DNA of 64,000 bases, from positions 235,591,127-235,655,126 of the forward strand of contig OV884056.1 in NCBI GenBank assembly GCA_930367215.1, given 5' to 3'. Shown here piece by piece: positions 46,129-57,765 of this stretch; the first letter of the stretch is position 1; each line of letters opens with the position of its first letter. The translations under genes and the position numbers were made by a program. The notes under the pieces are model-generated. The model made no database searches. It was not told the origin of the DNA and saw only the letters and a list, made by a program, of their open reading frames with translations. This DNA comes from Pollenia angustigena. Its lineage: Eukaryota > Arthropoda > Insecta > Diptera > Polleniidae.

Positions 46129-47157
46129 TTGTCATTTACATAAATACCACTACTTACATACCTACAAAAATACTTCTTTTTACTCTAGTACACATGCATT
46201 CCCTTTAACATGCATTTTTTTTATCGCATTCCTTTTGATTAAAAAAAATTTGTAGTTGTTTAAAAAAATTGTGTTTCTTACAAATCAAAGTAAATAATGT
46301 TTCTTTTATGAAATCTTTTTTTTTTTTCAATATAAAACTGGGTCGCTTTTCTTTTCTTTGATAAAAAAGAAGAAGAAAATTGTAGTTTTTATTTCTTTTA
46401 AGTAAACCTATTGAAATCTATTATTCCTTTGTGATAAATGTAATAATTTAAGCTGGATCTGACAATTGGAATGGGCGAAAAAGTATGCATTTGTAAATAA
46501 ATTAAATAAATGAATTACAATTTGTTATTAAAAGTATTTGGGATTTTGAGAAGATTTGTTTAAATAAAAGACTTTGGGGCGTATGAGAATTGTTTATTTT
46601 ATATTTTATTATTAATTATACGCTTCATGGCCTTTGTCAGGGTTGGCAAGGTAATTGTTTGCGTAATGGATACCAATCAATCTCCAAAAACTCAGTAAAT
46701 GGAAAATTCTACCAAATAGAATCTGAGAATTATGGTTTTTACTTTAACTTTTTTTTAAGGTAAACATTTTGATTTTTGAATAAATTCTATGAGGTAAATT
46801 TTAATTTTATAAAGCTTTGTTGCAATGGTTCTATTCCTTAAATTTTCAGCATATTTTCTGGTTAAGGCAACCTTTGGTTAACATTAAAGCTATTGATATG
46901 TACATATATTAAGGAATGATTCTATACACTATCAGACTATCTTATGTCTTCCTGTTGATTGTTTCACTTTAGCCATCCTTTGGTTAGCATTGAAGAATTT
47001 TTTATGTACAGAATGTCCGCTGTATGAGCCATATGAGAACCAATTAAATAAAAATCAATACAAGTGTATGGAAAATCGTGCCTCGGTTTGCGTCGCGTTT
47101 CTCCGGTCTCAATTAGCATCGCAAACCATGGTAATTTATGCATCTTAAAGTCGCGTT
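46129..47157. other. Unassigned AT-rich DNA
   Basis: A CAGGGTTGGCAAGG sequence at about 46639 resembles a hAT end, but no partner was found. No coding recognised. 47085-47130 is slightly GC-richer (TCGCGTTTCTCCGGTC). Confidence 0.35.
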
Positions 47158-48172
47158 ATATGGGACATGTGGTAAATTATGGGACGACCTTCACTAAAGT
47201 TAGAAGAGTGAATTCTAATCTTATGAAACTATGACAGACAACATAGTTTGGATTAAGGCGTACTAAAGTGCTTTCCGAGAGTAGTTTTATACCAACGTTA
47301 ACTATGAACCGATCTTTACCAAATTTTGCAAAATTGGGGTCATAACTCTTTCCCCACTGAACCGATTGTGCTCGATTTTGATCCCAAACTGTATTGACAC
47401 CAACATTATCAAAGTTATTTACGGGAATACAAAATTTACTATTAAGATTTTTGTATGACGTGCTGAATTCCCAATTTTTTATATTTGATATATACACTGA
47501 AATTTATTGTTGAGGGAAAGCTAGCTTCTATGCGCATTTCACTGGTTGCTTAGGCCAGATCATCAGGAAACCTTTTCCAAAGATTTAAAAAAAGCTAAAA
47601 ATATTATACAAATAAAACCCTAAAGCGAATAAGAATTTTAAACACTCAAAGTCTTACTTGTAACAATATCAAAGCTTAAACAAAACACCAACAATAAACA
47701 GTGAGTTTATCTTTTCTTACATCCCCCTACAATTGGTTGGGTTCTTTCCGACTCGAATTGTAGTTGTAAGTGGGTAAAAAGAAAAAACTAAATTAAAAAA
47801 CAAATTGTTCCATTCTATTGTCTTCGCAAGAAAACAACAAAAAAAAAACCAATTTGGCAATTCAGTTTTCTGCACGGGCACATGCAAGTATATTATCAAA
47901 GTTATTTACGGGAATACAAAATTTACTATTAAGATTTTTGTATGACGTGCTGAATTCCCAATTTTTTATATTTGATAAATACACTGAAATTTATTGTTGT
48001 TTATTTCTTTTGAGTCTTTCGAAAGTGAGCGTGTTTTCAACAGACGGACGGACAGACAGACAGACGGATATGTATTAATTGACTTAGAAGTGTTCAAGAC
48101 CCAGTAAAAAAATACTTTATGGGATATTAGATGAGTATTAAAAATGTTTCACACGGATTGACAAACTTATGG
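47158..48172 (-). mobile_element. HINE element carrying a duplication-flanked insert
   Basis: The right end has the inverted TTGTCA.TCCG block, CTTTATGGG and the GTCTGTCTGTCTGTCCGTCC tract. The left part has GGTAAATTATGGGACGACC boxes as in 41226-42387. Relative to that copy, 47405-48000 is inserted between TTGACACCAAC and GAGTCTTTCGAAAG. The 3' hairpin is missing. Confidence 0.7.
47405..48000. repeat. Insert with 108-bp direct terminal repeats; R2 copy 2
   Basis: ATTATCAAAGTTATTTACGG... at 47405-47512 is repeated almost perfectly at 47892-48000. The 379 bp between begin with the R2 block (GCGCATTTCACTGGTTGC, about 47530) and include GTTGGGTTCTTTCCGACTCG. The repeats lack TG...CA ends, so an LTR is not supported. 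Confidence 0.75.
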
Positions 48173-48248
48173 CCGGTTTCTCATTAGGCGATTATCTTTT
48201 TGTCCCAACGAAAAACTGCGTACGTTAAAGGAATTTGATTTTCTTAAT

Positions 48249-49083
48249 CAGGGGTGTCATAGAATCCAAGTCGGTTTTGCTCATTGTCGGTTTTGCAAAC
48301 CAATATTTGTTTCATTTGGTGTCATGAAAACAAGTCGCATTTGTTATTTTCGAATACAAATAAAACCGATATTCGAATCAGTTGTTTAATGTTTAAGCTC
48401 ATGTGTTTACATATTTAAATGCAATTTTTGTTTTGTTTTTGATTGACAATTTTGTAAATTATGGTTTTTGCGCTAAAATATTGTTAAATCCTGAGTTTTT
48501 AATGAAGGGAAATAAGTATGAAATAAATGGCATCGTTGTATTACTTGCATTGCATTTGTTGTTTTAATATGTGTAATTTTATTGTTTTGTAAAAATATGT
48601 AATTATAAGAGAATTTATTAAAAAATATGAGCAAATTTGTTGTTCAACGTTATAAATAAGTAAAGTGAACACTGTTGTTGTTGCATATTAGTTGTTAGCA
48701 GAAAAAGTGAGAACAAGACTTTTCAAATTTGCAGCAGCCCGCTGCCGGAGACTGCCGGAAACATGCAAAACATACTATTTTACCAATTTATTAATTTTAT
48801 TTACTTCTATTTGTGAAAAAAATCTTATTGTTAAAAAAATTTTATAAAAAAATTAAGCTTTTAGCAACTGTATATATTTATTTCCAATAAAAAAACAAGA
48901 GCTGTAAGCTGCTTGGTTTTTTTTCATTAAAAAACCGATATCATTGGTTTCTGTGACACCTAAAACCGACAATAATTTTAGTTCGAACAAAAAACCGACA
49001 ACATTGAATTTCATGACACCAACGTATTTTTTATGTCGGTTTCAAATCCAATACCGATAAGATTGGTTTCTATGACACCCCTG
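48249..49083. mobile_element. hAT-like element with CAGGGGTGTCATAGAA ends
   Basis: CAGGGGTGTCATAGAATCCAA on the left and the inverse of CAGGGGTGTCATAGAAACCAA on the right. Subterminal TGTCGGTTTTG boxes are direct at the left and inverted at the right. The flanking 8-mers do not match, so either the TSD decayed or a rearrangement occurred. 835 bp, no coding. Confidence 0.75.
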
Positions 49084-49893
49084 AATATCTCATTTGCTTC
49101 TATTCTGTCGCAAAGCTAACCGGTACTCATCTGCTAATAATTTGTTTGGCATTTATTTGCCGTACAGAAAATTCAATCAGCTGACTCCTAACTTTTACAT
49201 GTATATTGAGAGGGGTTGCCAACTATAAACAATGTTTGTGTCGTTTTTTTTTTTTAAAGATATGAAACTTGATACTAATATATTAAAAATGTGTAGTTTT
49301 GAAGTAAGTGATGCTGATGATGATATCAAGAAATGTTTTTCTTGATATTGTGTATAAAATTCGTCTCTTTATCATTTATACTTTTCCCGTTTGAAGAAAA
49401 TGTGCCGTTATTTTTTCTAAGTGGTTAGAGCAAATTACAAACTTTAAACGCGTTTTTCTCGAAATGGATTGTTTTGAGTTATGCCACTATTGAAGTAAGT
49501 GAGCGATAAGCTGTTAATCAAGAAACCTTATAAATTTATTTTCATTTTATAGCACTGTTCACTTACACTAACTGCTAATATAATATAATTTACACACAAA
49601 GAAAAAATATGGTTGGGCATGGTTACGGTAACTACACTAAAAAATTGTTTTTTTTTTAATTTAACTTAAGCCATATTATAGTTACTGTAAACATATCATT
49701 GTTTATCGCAATTATAAATTTGAGTATTGTTGACTGAAAAATAATTATTTTTCTAATAACTAAATAATGATAACTTTGAAAACAGTAGCTCGTTTCTATA
49801 TTTCCCGCATCGTAAAATTTCTTACATGAAGTGTGAAACAAAAAATTCCATCGTTTCTCGATTTGTGAGAAAAAAGTGTTTCTGTATTTGAAT
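49084..49893. other. Unassigned AT-rich DNA
   Basis: 49795-49880 (ATTTCCCGCATCGTAAAAT, CCATCGTTTCTCGATTTGTG) resembles parts of the TIR element at 54278-54995 and of 55090-55325. Otherwise nothing recognised. Confidence 0.35.
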
Positions 49894-50476
49894 TAGTGCC
49901 GGGAAACTATCGATAGACCATCGATATTATCGATAGACATGTTACAGCAGCTATACACACACAGTTTTTTGCCGCAAATTTTTACTTGCTATTATTAATT
50001 AAAGGACTTTAAGGCGAAATTTGTACATGTTTATATAGGGACTGAAATGGCAAATATTTTTGTAATGTTGTAAAAAAAATGCAAATCCAAATGCAATTGC
50101 AAGCATAAGACAAAAACAATGAACGACCCTTAGAGGATAAGTCCGCTAGATTGATTACCTTTTTGGGTTTAGAATTTAGAAAATTTTTTAAAGTTGCAAT
50201 GGAATATCTCTTAGTCCCTGTTACTTTGGTTCCTTCAGAAAGGTACTTATCAATTTTTAAAAAACTGCCATCTAAAATAACGTGCGTATATTCATACATA
50301 CGTCTTATACATTCAATAAAGTGATAAAAACAACGAACTGTAGGCTTATAAAAAAATTTAAGTTTTCCTGCACAAGTACAAACATTCAGTCGATAGTAAT
50401 ATCGATATATCGATAGTGAAATCTGAACTATCGATAAATATCGATAGTTGAAAATATCGATAGTATCCCAGCACTA
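49894..50476. mobile_element. Non-autonomous hAT element, perfect TSD ATTTGAAT
   Basis: Ends TAGTGC.GGGAAACTATCG and inverse (ATAGTATCCCAGCACTA), 8-bp TSD at 49886-49893 and 50477-50484. Subterminal TATCGATAG repeats on both sides. 583 bp; the minus frame at 50009-50299 (96 residues, from MYEYTHVILDGSFLK) has no domain I recognise. Confidence 0.9.
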
Positions 50477-51204
50477 ATTTGAATGCGAAAACAAACAACA
50501 CAGATTCTGTTTTAACTGGAATGTTTCCAGAAGTTAAGTGTCAAATAAAAGCGAAACGTCAACAAAAGAAATAAATATTTGACGACGATTTGACGAGTTT
50601 TGTCATTGTTCCGAAATTTGCAGTGACGATTTGATGATTTTTTCTAAAAAAGTGACGAAAGTTCAAAACCCATCTCAGCCAAGAAAAATTATCAATAAAT
50701 TTTAATAAAAATTCCAAGTTGTAAAATTCCTTCCCTCAGTGAAAATAATTTAATGAAAATTAAATTTGATGAACTCAAGCCTAATTAAAGAATATCAAAA
50801 AATTAAAAATTAACAGTTCAACTAAAAATCAAAATTGTTCTTAAAAAATAGCTATGTCACAAGCTCTAATGTTTACATTTGTACAAATAAAATGTCGACG
50901 AAAGTGGACAAAAAACATAATAAACAAATGTATTCAGGTTTTCAAGACAAAGTCTTGACAGAAAGAATACGAAAAAACAGAGGAAAAAGGAGGCAACATG
51001 TAATTTGAAATTTAAGTGAAAATAACAGCAAATTTCGAACCACCAGTACTACTGGTTAAAGTTAAAAAAAAAAAAAAAAAAAAATCACAAAATAAAAAAT
51101 ATTTTATAATTTTGTTGTTACTTTCTATAAATTCATATTGAATTTTTAAATTTCAAACACTTCATATTTTGTGGCGTTGAAAATTGAAAAAAACAATCAC
51201 CCTT

Positions 51205-51330
51205 ATTGTGGTTGGCGTATTTAAAATACGCCTACGACTGCTTGGTAATAGATTAATGGAAAAAAGTTCACGTTCTCTTTAATCTATTACCAAACAGTCG
51301 TAGGCGTATTTTAAATACGCCAAACACAAT
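51205..51330. repeat. Long hairpin, 51-bp arms, 24-nt loop
   Basis: The arms 51205-51255 and 51280-51330 match at 49 of 51 positions. Each arm also holds a palindrome around TTTAAA (GGCGTATTTAAAATACGCC). The loop is ATGGAAAAAAGTTCACG.. to TCTT. No TSD seen. It could be a MITE or, if transcribed, a hairpin RNA. Confidence 0.85.
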
Positions 51331-51655
51331 AAATAAAAGTTATTTTTTGACTTTTATTTTTTCGAGCAGAAATAAAAGTTATTTTTTGACTTTTATTTTT
51401 TCGATAAAAAATAAAAGTTATTTTTGACTTTTATTTTTTCGAGCAGAAATAAAAGTTATTTTTTAACTTATATTTTTTCTAGCAAAAATAACAGTTATTT
51501 TTGACTTTTATTATTTCGAGCATGAATAAAAGTTATTTTTTGACTTTAATTTTTTTGAGCAGAAATAAAAGTTATTTTTGACTTTTATTATTTCGAGCAT
51601 GAATAAAAGTTATTTTTTGACTTAAAATTTTTTGAACAGAAATAAAAGTTATTTT
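51331..51655. repeat. 39-bp tandem array
   Basis: About eight units of AAATAAAAGTTATTTTTTGA-CTTTTATTTTTTCGAGCAG, with drift. It begins directly at the end of the hairpin. The core AAATAAAAGTTATTTTT is shared with 6060-6480. Confidence 0.85.
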
Positions 51656-51731
51656 GTGATTAATTCATTATATTTATTACAAAACTTTTTCAAACAAAGA
51701 TAATTTTTCAGTGAAAATAATTTCCATATGC

Positions 51732-52677
51732 TCAAAAATTAATGGAGTTGAGTTTTGCAATCATAATTGCCTCCAAATTTTCTTTCGATAAATTGTATCT
51801 CAAGTCTCCCAAAATCATCCTTAATGCCGAAAACGACCTTTCTACACTAACTTGCGTAGCTGGTACCGAGTGCAAAATTAAGGCAAGTTTCCGCAGACTG
51901 GGGAGAACAAATTTTTTGTTCCTCCAGTACTCCATTAAGTCATCGTCAATATCTATTCTTTTTTCTTTATAATAGTCAATTTCGTGAAAAGCTTTGCGGG
52001 TATTTTCAGAAAATTCATACCCAACATCGTCATCATCAGAAGACGAATTTAAAATTTCCAATTCACGAAATCCACTTCTCAATAATGATTTTGAAGAGCT
52101 CTGCATACTGGATACAAAAACTTCATCCGCGGTATTAGTGTTGAATTCAGTTGTAGTAATTTCCTATAAAATAAGCATAAGCAAAATTTGACGAATACTG
52201 TGCTAAATCCAACTTTTTATTAAGCTTGCTTACCTTTTCAATATATTGCGTTTGCTGAAAAAGGTTTTTCAAATGCCTCTTTGCAGCTTCTTTTTTTGTG
52301 GACGATAGTAAACGTCTAAATGTGGGATCCAAAAATAATGCTGCATACATTGTGTCATTCTCCAATAGATTTGACTGACGCGACTCTATATTAGCTAAAA
52401 GCTTTTTGGAATGCTCCGTGTTAACATTTTTCAGCTTAAAAATTAGTTCCATCCAAAACTTATAAAAATCGCCTAAGATTAATTGCGATCTTTGGAGTTT
52501 CAGGGTGAGTTCATGGACCGGCTCTAAAACTACCACCAGATTTTCAATTAATACCTACTCACTACTTTTTAGATTCTCAGAACCTGAAAGATTGCTAATG
52601 CAAAACTCTTTCAGCCCTAAAATACGTTTTAACATGTTATAGGTGGAACTCCATCGGGTTACAACATCTAATTGTGG
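51732..52677 (-). pseudogene. hAT transposase, C-terminal two-thirds, one intron, one stop
   Basis: Minus-strand exon 1 runs from about 52677 to 52234: DVVTRWSSTYNML, then EPVHELTLKLQRSQLILGDF, YKFWMELIFK and MYAALFLDPTFRRLL, the hAT RNase-H-fold region. A 70-nt intron (52164-52233) has GTAAGC...TTTTATAG borders and is phase 0 (IEK|EITTTEF). Exon 2 (52163-51732) holds the hAT dimerisation domain: LMEYWRNKKF, LRKLALILHSVPATQVSVER and SFSALRMILGDLRYNLSKEN. One in-frame TAG at 52555-52557 (GAG TAG GTA) breaks exon 1; a tryptophan codon there is the likely ancestor. The N-terminus (BED finger) was not found upstream of 52680, where the frame closes. A recently dead copy. Confidence 0.85.
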
Positions 52678-53591
52678 TTAAAATAAAAAAATAACTGTTA
52701 TTTTTGCCTGAAAAAATAAAAATCAGATTTTTAAAAATGGTATACTTGGTTTCATTCTCCGACATTTCCTTGAGGTTGCTTTTTTTAATCAAAAATTCAA
52801 AATTAACAGTTATTTTAGGTCCCTGTTTTTTATAAATGAATCTTTTCAGATCAGTTTTGATGATTAAAAAAGGATTTATCACTTGAGTGATGAAAAATGG
52901 ATTCATATATGATTCATTTATATGTCTTAATAATGATTTTTAAATATTTTGAATTTTTGTTTTTGCCAAATCAAAAAAATAAAAAAAGCTTGGATAAAAA
53001 AGAAGCCCAAAAGCCATAATGGTGCTGCTTTTATCGGAGAAAAATTAAAAAACATGGCAAAGAAAAAATGATATGAAATATAATTAAAAACTATATATGT
53101 AATTTACGATTGAAAAATGAGACGAAAACGATTCAATAATGATTATAAAAACTAACATTGAAAGGATCAAAAAAGAGTATGATTTATGATTGAAAAATGA
53201 GCTCATATACGGGTATTTTGCTCGTGAAGCTGATTCATAAATGATTAGATTATGATACAAAATGCTAGCTGGGCATGAACATAAACTATGCTTTTGTTTG
53301 TTTATGTTTAAAAAATAAAAATCGATCAAAATTTGTACAAAATTAATTTTAATTATTTTAAACAAAAAAGACGATCTTATTATTTTTTTCAGGAATTCGA
53401 CGATTTTTACACAAATTTATCTGGCAGCACTGAATAAAACCAAAACAAGGAATGGCAAAACAAAATTTAAAATAACCAAATATAACAATTGTGTTTTGTT
53501 TATTTTCATCATATAAATTATGCATTCATCATTTAAATTCCTTCTATTTTTTATTTATTTTAAAAAAATTGAATATTGGCATTAATATAGA

Positions 53592-55027
53592 AAAACAAAA
53601 CTTTTCCTAGCATTTTTTTGCGATTCGATAGCATTTGGGTAGCTCTATGTTTAGTATAAAATTTGGATTTCATCGTGTTTAAGTTTTCATAATAAGAGTT
53701 ATAAACGTGAATAAACGAACGTACTCAAAATAGAAGTCAACTTCGGCTGACAGTAGTGAAATGTAAAAATCTGCGTAATGAAACGGAATTTTCAAAAGTG
53801 ATTAATTTATTTTAAAAGTGTATTAACGTAGGTCTCCATCCAGTATTTACAAAATAAAATATCTCTCTTGGTTTTTGTTTAATTGGCTTATGTACCGGTC
53901 GCGAACGTACGGATCGCGAACGTACGATTTTTCCATGTGTTTTTTTTTTATTATTATCACCATGCATTTTACCATAAATGTCTTCAAATTTCCTTAACAA
54001 AAAAACTTAATACTCCTTTTACAATTGACTGTAATGGCGAGATTATGAAGAAAGAGTGTAAACATAACATATTTTTTGCATGTAAAATAAGTATATAAAA
54101 ATGTCTTTAGAAGTAGAAAATACAGGAAATTATAAAATTTTCCAGTTTCCAGACCAATTTCCTTAAGTAAAACAGCTCAGATATGCTAGGAAACCATTCT
54201 TTTATAAGAACATAGCCTTTTTTCTAATAAGAAACAATAAAAGACGATGATAATCAACATTTTATTTTTTCGTCCTGTACCCATGTTCTCTAACTATAGT
54301 GAGAACTTCTCGCATCGAAAAGATGTGAAACAAAATATTCCATCGTTTCTCGAAAAGTGAGAAAAAAGTAAGTCTGTAACTCATGTCGAAAACTATCAAA
54401 AGAGATTACGGCGTTACGTTATAAATGTCATAATACTGCACTCGAAGCCGATGTGACATTGCAGACGTTGAGAACGCCAGTAACACATATCGTTGACGGC
54501 GAACAAAATTTACTTAAATTGAAAATTTTTCAACGACGGCGGCGAAAACACAACCGTCGGCTATGCCAAATTCTGTAAAGAGCGACTTTAATGTTTGTTG
54601 TTTGCAAACGAGCTTTGAAGACGTTCGTATATTTTATAAAAATGTTAAAAGCAAAATAATAAAACAATGAAAAATGTGCCAAGAATAAAATATTATTATT
54701 ATTCTTTGCATTTTTAATTGTTTTTTAGTGTTAAAATTTTTTCTCGCCCCATTTTTATTCGTGAGTTTATTTGACAGTTCAAAGCGGGAACTTTTCTCAC
54801 CAAAATGTTACAGACACACTTTTTCTGTAAATTGGCTAGTAATTTCCTTACGTGACAGCTTGTACTCGCCAAAAAAAGTTACAGACACAGTTTAGTGAGA
54901 AAAACAGCTGTTTGTTTCAATTTATTGCATTTTTGTTTCATTTCATACATTTCAATCGAAAACTTTCTCGACGCGAGAGTTACAGAACATGGGCACTGGT
55001 AGACCATTCTGGGGAAATGCCCATATA
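53592..55027 (+). repeat. Dispersed repeat R1, copy C, split by a TIR element
   Basis: The longest of three R1 copies (others at 15480-15975 and 33065-33296). It runs to 54277 and resumes at 54996 with GTAGACCATTCTGGGGAAAT. Contains GCGAACGTACGGATCGCGAA, a CpG-rich inverted motif also in copy A. No protein was recognised. Confidence 0.75.
54278..54995. mobile_element. TIR element, 718 bp, TSD CTG
   Basis: Ends TACCCATGTTCTCTAACT and inverse of TGCCCATGTTCTGTAACT; flanking CTG at 54275-54277 and 54996-54998. The uninterrupted R1 copy at 33258-33296 has a single CTG at this point, which confirms the borders. Interior has TTACAGACAC.....TTTCTC boxes in both orientations. Confidence 0.85.
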
Positions 55028-55079
55028 ATCATATTTTAAATTTAAAATATCTAGATTTTGTTTTTCTCGCCACAATTTC

Positions 55080-55325
55080 AAATGTGACTTTTCTCGACAG
55101 TTCTTGAAAGAAAATTTTCGCAAAATATTGTTACAGAAACACTTTTTCTCACATCCTTCCAATAATTGCTGGAAAATTATTTAAATGACAGATAATTCTC
55201 GCAAAGAAAAGATACAGAAACACTTGTGTGAGAAAAACCATTTTTTGTTTCATTTCACACTATTTTTGTTGCAATTCACACGTTTCATGCGAAAAGTTTT
55301 ACGATGTGAGAAATACAGATTAAAT
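55080..55325. repeat. Sequence related to the 54278 element and 49795-49880
   Basis: Boxes such as TTACAGAAACACTTTTTCTC, GTGTGAGAAAAACC and TTTTACGATGTGAGAAATAC recur. The last one pairs with the CGCATCGTAAAATTTCTTAC type at 49805. Exact borders not determined. Confidence 0.45.
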
Positions 55326-55614
55326 TTCAAACAACCATAACATGCTAACTTTCTATACGTGTAGTCATAGCATGCTTAGGTTGCTTTAGATATGTTAGCG
55401 CATTTTGAATCAGTTGTGTCGTTTGTTTTAAATCTCTATCGAATTATTTGTTAGTAAGTTGTTGAACCACAATTAAAAAAAAAAAATACAAATTAAAAAA
55501 AAGCTTAAAGAAATTTAAAAAATTAAGAAATTGTTTTTACATTAAAAAACTTGTAAAGTGCCACAAAATAAAAAATCGATACAAATAAATTTTAATTTAT
55601 GTTTTACTGTTGTA

Positions 55615-57080
55615 AAAGGGATTAGATTAGATTATAACTGTTTGGCTCAACAACCAAATTCCTGTAGAATGGAAAGAAGGTGTCGTAGTCACAATTCCTA
55701 AAAAGGGCGACCTAACTCAGTGTAAAAACTGGTGTGGTATTACTGTGCTTACTCAATAGGGAAAGTGATGGCAACTTTAATACAACAGCGGATTTCACCA
55801 GCTGTTGAGCAAATTGTGCGTAAAGAACAAGCTGGTTTTAGGCCTGGACGATCATGTGTCGATCACGTCAATACTCTACGCATAATTATTGAACAATCGG
55901 CAGAGTACAACACACCCCTATACCTGCTTTTCGTAGATTTTGAACGTGCTTTTGATACAGTAACCCGAAGTTCTATGTGGTCTGCGTTAATTGGTAAAGG
56001 AATACCTGAAAAAATCGTCACCCTAATACGCGAGCTGTACAAAGACGCCGAGTGCAAGGTCCAATTCAACGGAAGAGAAAGCCAACCGTACACAAACGTT
56101 ACAGGCGTTAGACAAGGGTGTATCCTTTCCCCTACATTATTTATTCTTCTGTTAGACTGTGTTATGGAAAAAACCAACATGGAGGCTCCTACTGGCATCC
56201 GGTGGAACATGATGAAGTACCTTAATGACATTGACTACGCCGACGACATATGTCTTATGGCCCACCGATTTGTAGATATTGAAGCAAAGATAAATAGACT
56301 CTCCGAAAATGCCAAAAACGTAGGATTGAAAATTAACTTCAAAAAATCAAAGCTGATGCGTATTGGTACTAATATTTCGCCACCACTTATTGTTGATGGT
56401 ACGATTATGGAAGATGTTGAATCATTCAACTACTTGGGATGTAAAATTGCGAAAGACGGTGGCTCTGCAGCCGATATTGGTGACCGAATCAACAAGGCCC
56501 GTGGTGCGTTCCTAAAATTGTACAAAATTTGGCGCGCTAACAACATTTCACAGAAAACGAAGTTACGGATATTCAATTGTAGCGTTAAATCTGTCCTACT
56601 ATATGGCTGCACTACATGGAGCCTTACAAAACTGACCTTGAAGAAAATTCAAACGTTCGTGAATCGGTGCCTGAGACAGATATTACGTGTATACTGGCCG
56701 AATTGGATATCCAATGAGGATCTTTGGAATCTGGCAGATTGTAGTTCCATCGAATTTGATATACGGAGACGTAAATGGACATGGATCGGTCATATTTTAA
56801 GGCAACCTGCCAGTGATATTGCTAGAGCTTCACTTGAGTGGAACCCTCAAGGTCAACGACAACCAGGCCGACCACGAAATACATGGATCAGGTGCATAAG
56901 ACACGAACATAAATCAGCTCGAATATCCTGGAACGAAATTAAACTACTTGCCAGAGACAGAATTAGATGGAGAGAATTCGTTGACGCCCTATGTTCTTCG
57001 TGAACAATTTATTTAAGTATTTTTATGTTATATCGCTGTATCTATATTGTATTTAAATAAATAAAGGACATATATATATA
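55615..57080 (+). mobile_element. Non-LTR retrotransposon, 5' truncated
   Basis: Starts inside the reverse transcriptase domain and ends with a short 3' UTR and a (TA)n tail (CATATATATATA, about 57069-57080). 5' truncation and a microsatellite tail are typical of LINE insertions. The clade is not assigned from the protein alone. TSD unclear. Confidence 0.8.
55636..57003 (+). pseudogene. Reverse transcriptase of a non-LTR retrotransposon, 5' truncated, one frameshift
   Basis: The homology starts before the long open frame: WLNNQIPVEWKEGVVVTIPK, then NWCGITVL, after which a frameshift at about 55757 leads into SIGKVMATLIQQRISPAVEQ. From there 423 codons are open. Visible RT motifs: FRPGRSCVDH (about residue 36), LFVDFERAFDTV (66-77, first catalytic Asp), GVRQGCILSPTLF (125-137) and the catalytic box DYADDICLM (168-176), then LGCKIAKDGGS. 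The C-terminus has RRKWTWIGHILRQP and GRPRNTWIR, conserved after the RT in several LINE clades. No endonuclease remains because of the truncation. The codon for the first listed residue is GTG and is not a real start. Apart from the frameshift the RT is intact, so the insertion is young. Confidence 0.9.
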
Positions 57081-57733
57081 AGAGCGACTCAAGTTGTATG
57101 GAAGCAAAATTCGTGCTCGATGTACCCTCCTAAAAATGAACCTTGGACTTTTTTAAGATGACATTTTAAATATTTCCTCCAGCTTTGACCTCTCGTGAGC
57201 TGGACCAGTTTGAAAAAGGGTATATTTTTGTATGTTTTGTTAATTTCTGAATCTGTTCCCTTACCAACATATACAAATTGGGCATCGTAAGGTTTTTTTA
57301 AGGCGCGTCCAACTGTATATACAATTTGTCCAAGGACGACCATCCATGTCCTTTTTTCTTACGGATTATCTGTAAAAATAACGGTTTTTGATTTTTTGTT
57401 CGGGGTTGCTTGTAATAAAAGTGCCAAATTAACATGTTTTATTATTTAGTCGATTTAATTAAATACGTGTCTCAGCTTTTTTTGAAATTCGTGCTAGTTC
57501 GCGTTTTGACAAAAATGCAATGGGGTGGTAACCCTTCGTTTTATATAGGACAATATGGGTATCAAATTTTTTCTTTTGCCAAGTACATTATCTTTGTATA
57601 TAAATAATTTAGGTTTTTGCAAATTAGATGCATTTTACACGGTGCTCTGGAATATATATAATTGCAATTTTGCAGTAACGCTTATATGATAGCAAATTTA
57701 GTTTCTAGACGATGTATGAATGAAAATGGGATT

Positions 57734-57765
<32 letters not shown>

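Larger units (their letters stand above)
50566..53436 (-). mobile_element. hAT element with transposase gene (left border approximate)
   Basis: The right end TTTATCTGGCAGCACTG matches the family end at 8478. At the left, GATGATTTTTTCTAAAAAAGTGAC resembles the inner left end of the 7441 element, but the terminal bases are not recognisable. It contains the transposase (51732-52677), a long hairpin (51205-51330) and a 39-bp tandem array. This is the only element here with a nearly readable hAT transposase. Confidence 0.55.

Noticed and set aside
46639..46655. hAT left end (CAGGGTTGGCAAGG)
   Set aside because: No matching inverted end or TSD found within the following several kilobases, so not called as an element.
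47405..48000. LTR retrotransposon
   Set aside because: The 108-bp direct repeats lack TG...CA ends, primer-binding site and polypurine tract, and the interior is only 379 bp without coding.
55863..56612. Minus-strand frames of 60-122 residues
   Set aside because: Antisense shadows of the reverse transcriptase ORF.
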